Origin: Maliibacterium massiliense
GTDB lineage: Bacteria; Bacillota; Clostridia; Christensenellales; Maliibacteriaceae
DNA length: 64,000 nucleotides
Assembly: GCF_900604345.1 (NCBI RefSeq)
Contig: NZ_LR026983.1
Location: 1,798,001-1,862,000 of the forward strand
Reading direction: 5' to 3'
Each line of letters opens with the position of its first letter. Position 1 is the stretch's first letter. The notes beneath the pieces were generated by a model. That model did no database searches. It saw only the letters and a list, made by a program, of their open reading frames with translations, and was not told the DNA's origin. The translations under genes and the position numbers were made by a program. Of the stretch, positions 16,284 to 25,049 are shown one piece after another.

Positions 16284-17312
16284 ATGTTTCGCAGTCAGGA
16301 TATCGGCATTGACTTGGGTACCGCAAGCGTGCTGGTTTATGTAAAAGATCAGGGTATTGTGCTGTGCGAGCCCTCCGTGCTCGCCATGGATAAGGAGACG
16401 GGCAGAATCCTGGCCGTGGGCGACGACGCGCGCAAAATGCTGGGCCGCACGCCCGACCGCATTGCGGCGATCCGCCCCTTGCGCGACGGCGTCATCTCGG
16501 ATTACGATGTCACCGAGCGCATGCTGCGCTACTTTGTGCGCAAGGTGGTGGGCAAGCACATCTTTTTCAAGCCCCGCGTGGTGGTATGCGTGCCGGCTGG
16601 TGTCACCGAGGTGGAGCGCCGCTCCGTCATCGACGCCACCATGGAGGCGGGCGCGCGCGACACGTATTTAATCGAGGAGCCGCTTGCCGCGGCCATCGGC
16701 GCGGGCATCGATATCGCCAAGCCCTACGGCAGCATGGTGGTGGATATCGGCGGCGGCACCACGGACGTGGCGGTGATCTCGCTCGGCTCGCTGGTGGTGG
16801 CCGAGACCATCAAGGTGGCGGGCGATAAATTTGACGACGCCATCATGCGCTACATGCGCAAGAAACACAACCTGTTTATTGGCGAGCGCACCGCCGAGGA
16901 GATGAAGATCAACATCGGCTCTGCCTATCCCCGCCGCGAGACGGTGTATATGGATGTGACCGGGCGCAGCCTGATCAACGGCCTGCCCCAGACCATCAGC
17001 ATCGGCTCCGACGAGATGTGCGAGGCGCTGGAGGAGACGGTGCAGACCGTGGTGGAGGCGGTGTACTCGGTGCTGGAGTGCACCCCGCCCGAGCTTGCGG
17101 CGGACGTAAGCGAGCGCGGCATTGTGATGACGGGCGGCGGTTCGCTGCTCTACGGGCTGGACAGGCTCATTTCCGACAGCACCAAGGTGCCCTGCTACGT
17201 GGCCGAGGACGCGGTCTCCTGCGTGGCAATTGGCACGGGCCGCGCGCTGGAGAGCATCGAGGTGTTCAGCGAAAACCTGGTATCCAACCGCAACAGCCGC
17301 TCCCGCAGATAA
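16284..17312 (+). CDS. mbl: Rod shape-determining actin homologue Mbl/MreB
   Basis: A cytoskeletal ATPase of 342 residues that guides cell-wall synthesis along the cylinder. The N-terminal phosphate-1 loop is DIGIDLGTASVLVYV, phosphate-2 is MVVDIGGGTTDVAVISLG (about 150), and the adenosine motif is GIVMTGGGSLLYGLD (about 283). EEPLAAAIGAG and ERTAEEMKINIGSAYP are MreB-family hallmarks. I name it Mbl because spoIIID-mbl order is conserved in Firmicutes; it lacks mreC/mreD neighbours. The start at 16284 places AAAGGAG 12 bases upstream and matches the family N-terminus (MF-S-DIGIDLGT). Confidence 0.92.
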   Translation: MFRSQDIGIDLGTASVLVYVKDQGIVLCEPSVLAMDKETGRILAVGDDARKMLGRTPDRIAAIRPLRDGVISDYDVTERMLRYFVRKVVGKHIFFKPRVVVCVPAGVTEVERRSVIDATMEAGARDTYLIEEPLAAAIGAGIDIAKPYGSMVVDIGGGTTDVAVISLGSLVVAETIKVAGDKFDDAIMRYMRKKHNLFIGERTAEEMKINIGSAYPRRETVYMDVTGRSLINGLPQTISIGSDEMCEALEETVQTVVEAVYSVLECTPPELAADVSERGIVMTGGGSLLYGLDRLISDSTKVPCYVAEDAVSCVAIGTGRALESIEVFSENLVSNRNSRSRR

Positions 17313-17324
17313 AAAGACAGCATC

Positions 17325-17367
17325 AAACGCCCCGACAGGCACGCGCCGGCTCGAGGCGTTTTGTTAT
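17325..17367 (+). terminator. Terminator of mbl
   Basis: AAACGCC (17325-17331) pairs with GGCGTTT (17355-17361) around a GC-rich inner stem and is followed by TGTTATTT. Confidence 0.65.
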
Positions 17368-17438
17368 TTAAATAACGGATGCTGCTGACGGTCGGCAATA
17401 GGGTGTGTAATGGCCCAACACAAGAGGAGGTGGGCAAA

Positions 17439-17999
17439 TTGCCCGCGTATCTGCAGTTCGCCTCGCCGGAGGCGTTTCGCGCCTGGTTACAGGCAAACGG
17501 CGCGTCCAGTGAGGGCGTATGGCTGCTCTTTGGCAAGGCGGGCGGGCCCCGGACGCTCAAAGCGTCCGAGGCGCTGGAGGAGGCCCTCTGCTATGGATGG
17601 ATCGACGGACAGATGCGGCGCGTGGACGACTGCGCGTATATCAAGTATTTTTCCATGCGCAGGGCGCGCAGCAAGTGGTCGGAGAAAAACAAGTCCATCG
17701 CCGCCAGACTGGAGAAAGAGGGGCGCATGACCGACGCCGGGCGTGCAAAGATCAGGGAGGCCAAAGAGGGCGGGCAATGGGACGCCGTCCGGCCGCCGGG
17801 CGTGACGCAGGAACAGGTCGACGCACTCTCAGCGCTGCTGCGGCAGTATGCGCTGGCGTTCACACATTTTACGGCGATGTCCCCGTCCGTCCAACGGACG
17901 TACGCGCGGGCGTACTTTGACGCCAAAACAGAGCGGGGACGCGCGCAGCGCCTGTCTTGGATGGTGGCGCGGCTGGAGCAGAATCTCAAGCCGATGTAG
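17439..17999 (+). CDS. YdeI/OmpD-associated family protein
   Basis: A 186-residue protein. It shows the family pattern: FASPEAFRAWLQANGASSEGVWLLFGK at the N-terminus, then EALEEALCYGWIDGQMRRVD, YIKYFSMRRARSKWSEKN and GRMTDAGRAKI. Members are soluble, often induced by stress, and are linked in some species to bacteriocin or acid tolerance; the mechanism is unknown. I chose the TTG at 17439 because AGGAGGTG lies 6 bases upstream; the ATG at 17379 has no ribosome site. It is a single-gene unit. Confidence 0.8.
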   Translation: MPAYLQFASPEAFRAWLQANGASSEGVWLLFGKAGGPRTLKASEALEEALCYGWIDGQMRRVDDCAYIKYFSMRRARSKWSEKNKSIAARLEKEGRMTDAGRAKIREAKEGGQWDAVRPPGVTQEQVDALSALLRQYALAFTHFTAMSPSVQRTYARAYFDAKTERGRAQRLSWMVARLEQNLKPM

Positions 18000-18464
18000 G
18001 ACGCGCGCTGAAACTGCTGCAGGCGTGGCAGAAGGGATCGGCGGCGCACTGCGCGCGCCCAGGAGGAGGATCGCCGCGCGCGGGGGGGATGCGCGGCGCT
18101 GCAGGCCTGAGGCGCGCACGCTTGCGCGCCCGCAGCCTCAAAGTATCACCAGTTGCGAAGCGGCAGGTGGTGCCATGCGCAAGAAGCGCGTGCAATGCGC
18201 TTGTGCACTGCACGCGGGGGCGCGTAACCGCTTTAACTGCGCTCCCAGCTGAGCTATACCCCCAGATGTAGGAAAGAGCATTTATTAACTTTTTTTCGGG
18301 GACTGTTACACACCTGTGCTGGACTTTGCCGCTGGAGGTTGTGCCGCGCGCGGTTCTACGCCCCGTACGCGCGGCGTACCACCAAGCGTGGGTGGGATGC
18401 GCCATCTTTGCAACAAGCGTGTGCAGCGCGGGATAGTGTGCGCCTGCATCAAGAAGCCAAAAGA
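18000..18464. other. Long intergenic region without a gene
   Basis: About 465 bases up to the next terminator show no ORF with a ribosome site and no family match. I can point only to a tRNA-like fragment on the minus strand (18241-18263) and several short GC-rich inverted repeats, such as TGAGGC near 18108 with GCCTCA near 18134. Confidence 0.5.
18241..18263 (-). other. tRNA-like 5' fragment (tRNA-Ala-like)
   Basis: Read on the minus strand from 18263, GGGGGTATAGCTCAGCTGGG is a typical tRNA-Ala acceptor and D-arm start. The D stem is imperfect, and no anticodon arm, T-loop or matching 3' acceptor follows within 100 bases. It is therefore a fragment or pseudogene at best, and could be chance. 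Confidence 0.4.
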
Positions 18465-18503
18465 AAAAAGCACGCCCCGGGTTTCCGTTTTGCACCCGGG
18501 GCG
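18462..18503 (-). terminator. Terminator of the nitroreductase gene
   Basis: CGCCCCGGGT (18473-18482) pairs with ACCCGGGGCG (18494-18503). On the minus strand it continues into GTGCTTTTTTCTTTT. Confidence 0.85.
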
Positions 18504-18527
18504 CCTGTGCGTCTTACAAAAAATGGG

Positions 18528-19052
18528 CTATTTGATAATGCGGATGTAGTCGGGCTTGCGGGGGGCAGGCTCGGGCAAGTCGCAGGCGGGATAGCCCAAA
18601 ATGCAGGCGCCCACGCCCACGTAGTCGCCCGCAACGCCCCAGCTTTTAAGCAGCGCCTTGCCCTCGGGCGTATCGAACATCTCGCGCTCCCGGTTGATCC
18701 AGCAGGAGCCCAGCCCCAGCGCGTAGGCGGCTACCATCATGTTCTGCATGACGCAGGAGGCGTCCTCCACGGCGGTGGAGCGGCTCCGGTCCGCCAGCAC
18801 CAGCGCGATGGTGGGCGCGCCGTAGTAGGGGTCGGTGTCCTTCCCCAGCACGGCGGCGTTCATGCGCGTCAGCTGCGCGATCGCTTGGGGATCCTGCACG
18901 GCGATGATGATGGGGGATTGCTTGCCGCTGCCCGTGGCAGCGTAGGTGCCCGCTTCCAGCACCGCGGCCAGTTCCTCGTTGGTGATCTGTTCGGGTTTGA
19001 ACGCACGGATGCTTCTGCGTTTTTTGAGGGCCTGCAATACGTCGTTGGTCAT
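18528..19052 (-). CDS. Nitroreductase family protein
   Basis: A 174-residue FMN-dependent oxidoreductase. KKRRSIRAFKPEQITNEEL at the N-terminus is the flavin-phosphate-binding start of the family, and AGTYAATGSGKQSPIII and LGLGSCWINRE follow. It is expected to be a dimer using NAD(P)H to reduce nitro compounds, quinones or flavin. The physiological substrate is unknown. I chose ATG 19052 because GGAGG lies 8 bases upstream. It stands between its own terminator and that of the TtcA-like gene. Confidence 0.85.
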   Translation of the reverse strand: MTNDVLQALKKRRSIRAFKPEQITNEELAAVLEAGTYAATGSGKQSPIIIAVQDPQAIAQLTRMNAAVLGKDTDPYYGAPTIALVLADRSRSTAVEDASCVMQNMMVAAYALGLGSCWINREREMFDTPEGKALLKSWGVAGDYVGVGACILGYPACDLPEPAPRKPDYIRIIK

Positions 19053-19135
19053 AAAGAATACCTCCATTTCGTAGTGTGATATGAATTGTGTAACCCGCGG
19101 CGGATGGCCGTGGGATGTGACGTGAACCAAAATGC

Positions 19136-19180
19136 ACGTAAAAAAAGAGCGCCGTCTCCCTTTATTGTAGAGCGGCGCGT
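19136..19180 (-). terminator. Terminator of the TtcA-like gene
   Basis: GCGCCG (19149-19154) pairs with CGGCGC (19173-19178), strengthened by an inner CTC/GAG. On the minus strand it ends in CTCTTTTTTTACG. Confidence 0.75.
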
Positions 19181-19197
19181 CCTGATATGCAAGCGCA

Positions 19198-19944
19198 TTA
19201 CGGATTGGATGCGGGCGGGCGCAGCAGCGATTCCTCATCCCAGAGCTGGTAGCGCTGCCGGTTGCGCAGCGCGGCAAAGAGCTGCTCTTTGGCCCCGGGC
19301 ATCACCTGCTCAAAGCGGGCGAGCAGCTCCTTCATATCCTGCCGGCGCGTGGCGCCGTTGACCGGGCAGGGACTCTTTAATATAGGAAGCTGGAGCTCCG
19401 CGGCCAGACGGATGATGTGCGCCTCAGGCACGTAGACCATGGGGCGGATGAGCGTAATGCCGCTGCGATCCAGATAGGTGATGGGCGCAAAGGTGTGCAG
19501 CCGGCCCTCCTGCAGGATGCATAGCAGCAGCGTCTCCAGCACGTCGTCTCGGTGATGGCCCAGCGCCACCTTGTTGCAGCCCAACGCCATGGCCGCATCG
19601 TGCAGCGCACCGCGACGCATGTTGGCGCACAGGGAGCAGGGGTTTTTCTCTTTGCGCACGTTGAGCACGATGTGCCCGATCTGCGTGGGGCGTACCTCCA
19701 GCGGGATATCGTGCGCGGCGCACCAGGCGCGCATGGGCGCGGTGTCCTCATCGGCAAGGCCCATGCCCAGGTGCACTGCCAAGAGGGAAAAGGGCACCTT
19801 CGCAAAACGCCGGTAGAGCGCGAGTCCGTAGGCCAGCAGCATGGAATCCTTGCCGCCGGAGAGCCCCACGCAGATGCGGTCGCCCGTCTCAATGAGGCGA
19901 AAGTCGTTGTCCGCGCGGCGGATATATCCCATAAATCGGCGCAT
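19198..19944 (-). CDS. TtcA-like PP-loop ATPase
   Basis: A 248-residue N-type ATP pyrophosphatase. The PP-loop is VGLSGGKDSMLL (about residues 26-37). NPCSLCANMRRGAL near 105 supplies the CxxC of the TtcA group, followed by GCNKVALGHHRDD and later PCPVNG. TtcA uses an iron-sulfur cluster to thiolate cytidine 32 of tRNA. Firmicutes members are less studied, so I keep the name generic. The start at 19944 was chosen over the in-frame ATG at 19968 because GGGAGG lies upstream; the spacing of 12 bases is long. Transcription is divergent from the export gene at 20113. Confidence 0.8.
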   Translation of the reverse strand: MRRFMGYIRRADNDFRLIETGDRICVGLSGGKDSMLLAYGLALYRRFAKVPFSLLAVHLGMGLADEDTAPMRAWCAAHDIPLEVRPTQIGHIVLNVRKEKNPCSLCANMRRGALHDAAMALGCNKVALGHHRDDVLETLLLCILQEGRLHTFAPITYLDRSGITLIRPMVYVPEAHIIRLAAELQLPILKSPCPVNGATRRQDMKELLARFEQVMPGAKEQLFAALRNRQRYQLWDEESLLRPPASNP

Positions 19945-20022
19945 AGCGGCATGTTTCCTCCCTGGCATTTTTCGTACCCCGCTCCATTATACAAAATGCG
20001 CCTCCGCTCTACAAGCGAAGGT

Positions 20023-20052
20023 TTGACACGCCCATTGCACAAAAGCTATAAT
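20023..20052 (+). promoter_or_regulatory. Near-consensus promoter of the export gene
   Basis: -35 TTGACA (20023-20028), 18-bp spacer, -10 TATAAT (20047-20052), 60 bases before the start at 20113. It may also drive metK downstream. Confidence 0.8.
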
Positions 20053-20112
20053 GATACGGTATGAAAACACCCTTTGCGCATGCGCAAACGGGCAAACGTA
20101 AAGGAGCGCGTT

Positions 20113-20583
20113 ATGGATTTAGCAGGTTTTTTCAGCCGTTTTTGGCTGGAATTGACCGTGTTTGGCTCGGCAATGGTGCCGCTGACGGAACTCAAAGGTG
20201 CGATCATACTGGGTCAATCGCTGGGGTTGGGCGCATGGGAAGCCTTTACGTGGGCCTTTTTGGGGTCCTCGCTGCCGGTGCCCTTTATACTGCTGTTTAT
20301 GAAACCCATCATGCGCTGGATGCGCAAGACCAGGCTCTTCGGCCGGTTTGCCGACTGGCTGGAGCGGCGCTCGGAGAAAAAGGGCGGCACCATCCGCAAA
20401 TACGAGTATCTGGGCCTGTTTATCTTTGTGGCCATCCCGCTGCCCACCACCGGCGTGTGGACAGGCTCGCTGATCGCGTCGCTGCTGGATTTGCGCATAT
20501 CGCGCGCACTGCCGGTGATCCTCATCGGCAACGCCATTGCGGGGCTCGCGATCATGTTCCTTTACGGTATCGTGGTGCTGTAG
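20113..20583 (+). CDS. COG2426-type small multi-drug export protein
   Basis: A membrane protein of 156 residues with about four hydrophobic helices. The N-terminal FGSAMVPLTELKGAIILGQS is the family mark (a P-x-x-E-x-x-G-A-I motif), and IFVAIPLPTTGVWTGSLIA follows in the second half. The family is called putative small multi-drug export protein on weak evidence; transport is plausible, substrate unknown. AAGGAG sits 6 bases before ATG 20113. It precedes metK by 51 bases and shares its strand, possibly one transcript. Confidence 0.75.
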   Translation: MDLAGFFSRFWLELTVFGSAMVPLTELKGAIILGQSLGLGAWEAFTWAFLGSSLPVPFILLFMKPIMRWMRKTRLFGRFADWLERRSEKKGGTIRKYEYLGLFIFVAIPLPTTGVWTGSLIASLLDLRISRALPVILIGNAIAGLAIMFLYGIVVL

Positions 20584-20634
20584 AAGGCGGCGGAGACAGA
20601 AGGGAAAAGGCATTGAGAAGGGAAGTTGTTATTC

Positions 20635-21816
20635 ATGAGCAGACATGCGTTTTATTCCAGTGAATCGGTGACCGAGGGCCATCCCGATAAGCTGTGCGAC
20701 CAGGTTTCCGATGCGGTGCTCGACGCGCTGCTGGCGCAGGACCCCGCATCGCGCGTGGCGTGCGAGACGTGCGCTACCACCGGCCTTGTGCTGGTGATGG
20801 GGGAGATCACCACGGCCGGCTACGCGGATATCCCCAGCATCGTGCGCGAGACGGTGCGCGAGATCGGCTACGTGGGCAACGATATGGGCTTTGACGCCAA
20901 CACCTGCGCAGTGATGACCAGCATCGACGAGCAGTCGCCCGATATTGCCATGGGCGTGGACGTGGCGCTGGAAAAGCGCAAGGGAGAGAGGGACGATCTG
21001 GACGAGACCGGCGCGGGCGACCAGGGTATGATGTTCGGCTTTGCCTGCGACCAGACGCCCGAGTTGATGCCCCTGCCCATCATGACCGCGCACCGGCTGT
21101 GCCGCCAGCTTGCGGGCGTGCGCAAATCGGGCAAGCTGGACTACCTGCGCCCCGACGGCAAGGGCCTGGTCAATGTGGCCTATGAGGACGAGAGGCCGGT
21201 GCACATCGACACGGTGGTGCTCTCGGCGCAGCACAACGACAAGGTTAGCCAAGGCCAGCTGCACGAGGACCTGCTGCGCGAGGTCATCCTGCCCACCATG
21301 CCCCAAGGCCTCTTTGACGACGACACCCGCATCCTGATCAACCCCACCGGCCGCTTTTTTGTGGGCGGGCCGCAGGGCGATTCCGGCCTGACGGGCCGCA
21401 AATTGATCGTGGATTCCTACGGCGGCTATGCCCGCCACGGCGGCGGCGCCTTCTCGGGCAAGGATCCCACCAAGGTGGACCGCTCGGGCGCCTACGCGGC
21501 GCGCTACGTGGCCAAGAACATCGTGGCGGCCAAGCTTGCGCGCGCCTGCGAGGTGGCGCTGTGCTACGCCATCGGCGTGGCCCAGCCCGTGGCCGTGCAG
21601 ATCAACACCTTCGGCACGGGCGTGCGCAGCGATGAGGCGATCTCCGCAGCGGTGCGCCGCGTGTTTGACCTGCGCCCCGCGGCGATCATCCGCCAGCTGG
21701 ACCTGCGCCGCCCCATCTACAAGCAGGTGGCGGCCTACGGGCACTTCGGCCGCGACGATTTGGATTTGCCGTGGGAGAAATGCGACCGCGTGGACGCGCT
21801 TGTGCGCGCGCTGTAG
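20635..21816 (+). CDS. metK: S-adenosylmethionine synthetase
   Basis: A 393-residue enzyme that makes S-adenosylmethionine from methionine and ATP. The N-terminal domain has [18 protein letters not shown] with the catalytic His and Asp. [20 protein letters not shown] is in the central domain, and the P-loop-like [19 protein letters not shown] lies near 270. DLPWEKCD closes the protein. Its product feeds the radical SAM and methylase genes of the cell, including several in this window. The recD2 ATG follows its stop by 1 base, so metK, recD2 and comFC are an operon. Confidence 0.96.
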   Translation: MSRHAFYSSESVTEGHPDKLCDQVSDAVLDALLAQDPASRVACETCATTGLVLVMGEITTAGYADIPSIVRETVREIGYVGNDMGFDANTCAVMTSIDEQSPDIAMGVDVALEKRKGERDDLDETGAGDQGMMFGFACDQTPELMPLPIMTAHRLCRQLAGVRKSGKLDYLRPDGKGLVNVAYEDERPVHIDTVVLSAQHNDKVSQGQLHEDLLREVILPTMPQGLFDDDTRILINPTGRFFVGGPQGDSGLTGRKLIVDSYGGYARHGGGAFSGKDPTKVDRSGAYAARYVAKNIVAAKLARACEVALCYAIGVAQPVAVQINTFGTGVRSDEAISAAVRRVFDLRPAAIIRQLDLRRPIYKQVAAYGHFGRDDLDLPWEKCDRVDALVRAL

Positions 21817-21817
21817 C

Positions 21818-24061
21818 ATGGCGCGCGCGCGGGAAACTGCACCGGCCCTGGAGGGCGTGATCAGCCGGATTGTCTATCGCAACGAGGACAACGGCTTTTC
21901 TGTGCTGGAGATCGACCCGGGCGCGGGCGACGAGACCACCGCGGTGGGCAACCTCGCCTTTGTGGAGGCGGGGGAGCGCGTGCGCCTGTGGGGGGAATGG
22001 GTCTCCCACAATGAGTACGGGCAGCAGCTCAAAGTAACGGAATATGAGACGGTGCTGCCCACCGACATGGTGGGCATGGAACGCTATCTGGGCAGCGGCA
22101 TGGTCAAGGGCATCGGCCCCTCCACCGCGCAGCGCATCGTGCAGCACTTCGGCATGGAGGCCATGGATATCATGCTCTACGCGCCGCAGCGCCTGACGGA
22201 GATATCCGGCATCGGGCCGGTGAAGTGCGCCCAGATCGCGGAATCCTTCCGCGAGCAGCACCAGATGCGCGACGTCATGGTCTTTTTGCAGGGCCATGGC
22301 GTCTCGCCGCTTTACGCGGTCAAGATTTACAAGCGCTACGGCGAACAGGCGCGCGATATGGTGCAGGAGAACCCCTACCGCCTCACCGAGGACATCGAGG
22401 GCATCGGCTTTTTGAGCGCCGACCGCATCGGCCGCTCGCTGGGCATCGCGCCCGACGCCTCCCAGCGCCTGGAGGCGGGGCTGACCTACATGCTGCAGCG
22501 CGCCCAGGAGTTTGGGCACGTCTGCCTGCCCCAGGAAGAGCTGGTGCAAAAGAGCGCCCAGCTGCTGGAGGCGGATATCGCCGCGGTGGAGCGGGCGCTC
22601 TCCCAGATGCTCATCACCCGCCGCCTGGTGCTGCAGCAGCTGGAGGCGGGCCCCTTTATCTACCGGCCCGTGATGCTGGAGGCCGAGCAGGACGCGGCCT
22701 TTCGCCTGGCGCGCCTGGCGCGGGCGGGGCGGGGCGCGGGGGCGCAGGACGTGGCTGCGCGCATCGCGCGCAAGGAGGAAGCGCGCGGCATCACGCTGGC
22801 GGACGGGCAGCGCATGGCGATCCAGCGGGCGCTCACCGCGCCGCTTGCGGTGATCACCGGCGGGCCGGGCACGGGCAAGACCACGGTGCTGGATTTTTTG
22901 CTCGATGTGCTGCAGGAGGAGGGCCTGGAGGTGCTGCTTTGCGCGCCCACGGGCCGCGCGGCCAAGCGCATGAGCGACGCCACGGGCCGGGAGGCCTGCA
23001 CCATCCACCGGCTGCTGGAGTATGCCTCGGGCGAGGGGGCGCAGGCCCGCTTTAACCGCAACGAGGAATACCCGCTGGAGGCGGACGTGGTGGTGGTGGA
23101 CGAGTGCTCCATGGTGGATTTGTGGCTGATGAGCCGCCTGCTGCGCGCGCTGGCGGCGGGCACGCGCCTGATACTGGTGGGGGACGCAAACCAGCTGCCG
23201 CCGGTGGGGCCGGGCAACGTGCTGGAGGATATCATCGCCTCGGGCGCGGCAGAGAGCACGGAGCTGACGGAGATCTTCCGCCAGGCGCAGCAGAGCCTGA
23301 TCGTGGTCAACGCCCACCGCATCCACCACGGCGAGCAGCCAGAGTTGCACGCCAAAGATAAGGACTTCTTTTTTGAACGCAAGAACAATGCCGCGGATAT
23401 TGCGCGCACTACGGTGGATTTGTGCGCGCGGCGCATCCCGGGCTTTTTGGACGTGGACCCCATGCGGGATATCCAGGTGCTCGCACCCATGAAGAAGGGG
23501 GAGGCGGGGGTGATCAACCTCAACCGCATGCTGCAGGAGGCGCTCAACCCGCCCGATACGCAGAAGCACGAAAAACGGGTGGGCGCCCTGGTGCTGCGCG
23601 AGGGGGACAAGGTGATGCAGATGCGCAACAACTATCACATCGCCTGGATGCGGGGCGCGGCGCGGGGCGAGGGCGTCTTCAACGGGGATATGGGCGTAAT
23701 TGCGTACATCGACCACCAAGAGCAGGCCATCACCGTGGAGCTGGACGACGGCCGCTCGGTGGCCTATGATTTTGCCGAGGCGGACCAGCTGGATATCGCC
23801 TATGCGGCATCGGTGCATAAGTCCCAGGGCAGCGAGTTCCCCGTGGTGGTGCTGCCGCTTGCGGGCGGCGCGCCCATGCTCATGACACGCAATCTGCTCT
23901 ACACCGCGGTCACCCGCGCCACGCGCATGGTGATGGTGGTGGGCAGGGAGGAGACGGTGTGCGCCATGGTGGGCAACAACCGCATCGTGCGCCGCTACGG
24001 CGCGCTGCGCGAGCGGCTGGCGCGCCTGATGGGGGAGGAAAATGGCTATGGCATGGCTTGA
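21818..24061 (+). CDS. recD2: RecD2-type ATP-dependent DNA helicase
   Basis: A 747-residue SF1B helicase. The N-terminal region has a RecD2 OB-fold/HhH segment (VKGIGPSTAQRIV, ISGIGPVKCAQI). The Walker A is VITGGPGTGKTTVLDF near residue 350, Walker B is VVVVDECSMVD, motif III is LILVGDANQLPPVGPGNVL, and the C-terminal motifs are YAASVHKSQGSEFPVVV and YTAVTRA. It unwinds DNA 5'-3' and acts in repair without RecBC in Firmicutes. It begins 1 base after metK and overlaps comFC by 20 bases. Confidence 0.95.
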   Translation: MARARETAPALEGVISRIVYRNEDNGFSVLEIDPGAGDETTAVGNLAFVEAGERVRLWGEWVSHNEYGQQLKVTEYETVLPTDMVGMERYLGSGMVKGIGPSTAQRIVQHFGMEAMDIMLYAPQRLTEISGIGPVKCAQIAESFREQHQMRDVMVFLQGHGVSPLYAVKIYKRYGEQARDMVQENPYRLTEDIEGIGFLSADRIGRSLGIAPDASQRLEAGLTYMLQRAQEFGHVCLPQEELVQKSAQLLEADIAAVERALSQMLITRRLVLQQLEAGPFIYRPVMLEAEQDAAFRLARLARAGRGAGAQDVAARIARKEEARGITLADGQRMAIQRALTAPLAVITGGPGTGKTTVLDFLLDVLQEEGLEVLLCAPTGRAAKRMSDATGREACTIHRLLEYASGEGAQARFNRNEEYPLEADVVVVDECSMVDLWLMSRLLRALAAGTRLILVGDANQLPPVGPGNVLEDIIASGAAESTELTEIFRQAQQSLIVVNAHRIHHGEQPELHAKDKDFFFERKNNAADIARTTVDLCARRIPGFLDVDPMRDIQVLAPMKKGEAGVINLNRMLQEALNPPDTQKHEKRVGALVLREGDKVMQMRNNYHIAWMRGAARGEGVFNGDMGVIAYIDHQEQAITVELDDGRSVAYDFAEADQLDIAYAASVHKSQGSEFPVVVLPLAGGAPMLMTRNLLYTAVTRATRMVMVVGREETVCAMVGNNRIVRRYGALRERLARLMGEENGYGMA

Positions 24062-24728
24062 ACGCGTGGGCGGGCGCGTGCTGGACTTTCTCGCCCCGCC
24101 GGATGCGAGCTGTGTGCTGTGCGGCGGCCAGGCAGATATCTCACGCAGCACGGGGCTGTGCGGGGACTGCGCCCGCACGCTTTCTTTCTGCGGCCCCATC
24201 GCAGGCGGGGTACCGGCGCCCCTTGCGGGCGCAGCGGCGGCGCTGTGGCATACGGAGGCGGGCGAGGCGCTGGTGCACCGCTTCAAGTTTCAGGCACAGC
24301 TCTCCTGCGGCCATGCGCTCGCGCTGCTGATGCTGCAGACGCGCGATGTGCTGCCCAAGCAGAGCGACCTGCTCATACCGGTGCCGCTGCACCCGTTGCG
24401 CCGGATGCGCAGGGGCTTTAACCAGGCGGCGTACCTGTGCCGACTGCTTGCGCGGGCAACAGGGCTGGATGTTGCGCGGCGCGCGTTGCGCCGCACGCGC
24501 AACACGCCCCACCAAGTGGGCATGACGCGGCAGCAGCGCAGGGAGAACATCCACGGCGCGTTCGCCCTCTGCCGGGGCGCGGACGTGGCGGGCAGGCACG
24601 TCGTGCTGGTGGACGACGTGTTTACCACCGGCGCCACGCTGGCCGAATGCGCTCGGGTGCTGCGCGCAGGCGGGGCCGCCAGCGTTTTTGCCTGGTGCGC
24701 CACCGCCGCGCCGTTGCGCGAAAAATAA
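24042..24728 (+). CDS. comFC: ComFC phosphoribosyltransferase-like competence protein
   Basis: A 228-residue protein. An N-terminal zinc finger (CVLCGG near 23 and CGDCAR near 39) precedes the phosphoribosyltransferase fold with LLIPVPLHPLRRMRRGFNQA and the PRPP-loop VVLVDDVFTTGATL near 192. In naturally competent Firmicutes, ComFC helps single-stranded DNA uptake or processing with the ComFA ATPase. No comFA is present here, and single comFC genes are common in non-competent clostridia. Translation is coupled to recD2 by a 20-base overlap. The next element is a structured RNA with its own promoter. Confidence 0.9.
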   Translation: MAMAWLERVGGRVLDFLAPPDASCVLCGGQADISRSTGLCGDCARTLSFCGPIAGGVPAPLAGAAAALWHTEAGEALVHRFKFQAQLSCGHALALLMLQTRDVLPKQSDLLIPVPLHPLRRMRRGFNQAAYLCRLLARATGLDVARRALRRTRNTPHQVGMTRQQRRENIHGAFALCRGADVAGRHVVLVDDVFTTGATLAECARVLRAGGAASVFAWCATAAPLREK

Positions 24729-24763
24729 CGAAATATAAATTTTTATTATATGTAAAGAAATGT

Positions 24764-24792
24764 TTGCATTTTGGCAGGCGAGCAGGTATAAT
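24764..24792 (+). promoter_or_regulatory. Strong promoter of the structured RNA / zinc-ribbon transcript
   Basis: -35 TTGCAT (24764-24769), 17-bp spacer, -10 TATAAT (24787-24792). The sequence just upstream is AT-rich (24729-24763), like an UP element, and stands out from the G+C-rich surroundings. Confidence 0.8.
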
Positions 24793-24798
24793 ACGGAT

Positions 24799-25030
24799 AT
24801 AGCAAGGTTTTCGGGTCTGTGGTTGCGAATCGATGCCAGTCGCAGGCGAAACGATCCACGTAAGCCGGGCAAAGCCCCGGTGAGCATGGTGCGGTCTAGA
24901 TGTAAGTCCGGCCAGCAGAGATGCTGAGAGGGTCAGTCGTGAGGGGCAAATTGCCTAGTAGCCAACGCTCCAGCCGGCGTGTGTGGGGGCAAAAACCAGG
25001 TCAGCCGAAAGCCAAAGCAACCATTTATTT
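24799..25030 (+). ncRNA. raiA RNA: Structured RNA, probable raiA motif
   Basis: About 230 bases between a strong promoter and the zinc-ribbon gene hold no ORF. They can fold: GTGG (24819-24822) plus ATCG (24829-24832) pair with CGATCCAC (24852-24859); CCGGG (24865-24869) pairs with CCCGG (24876-24880); ACGC (24965-24968) pairs with GCGT (24977-24980). The context is comFC upstream, and hpf (raiA) and secA downstream. That is where the raiA RNA motif, a conserved abundant RNA of Firmicutes and Actinobacteria, is reported. Identity is inferred from synteny and size, not from a covariance match. No terminator separates it from the gene at 25050. Confidence 0.6.
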
Positions 25031-25049
25031 TCAGGAGGAGATCCATACC

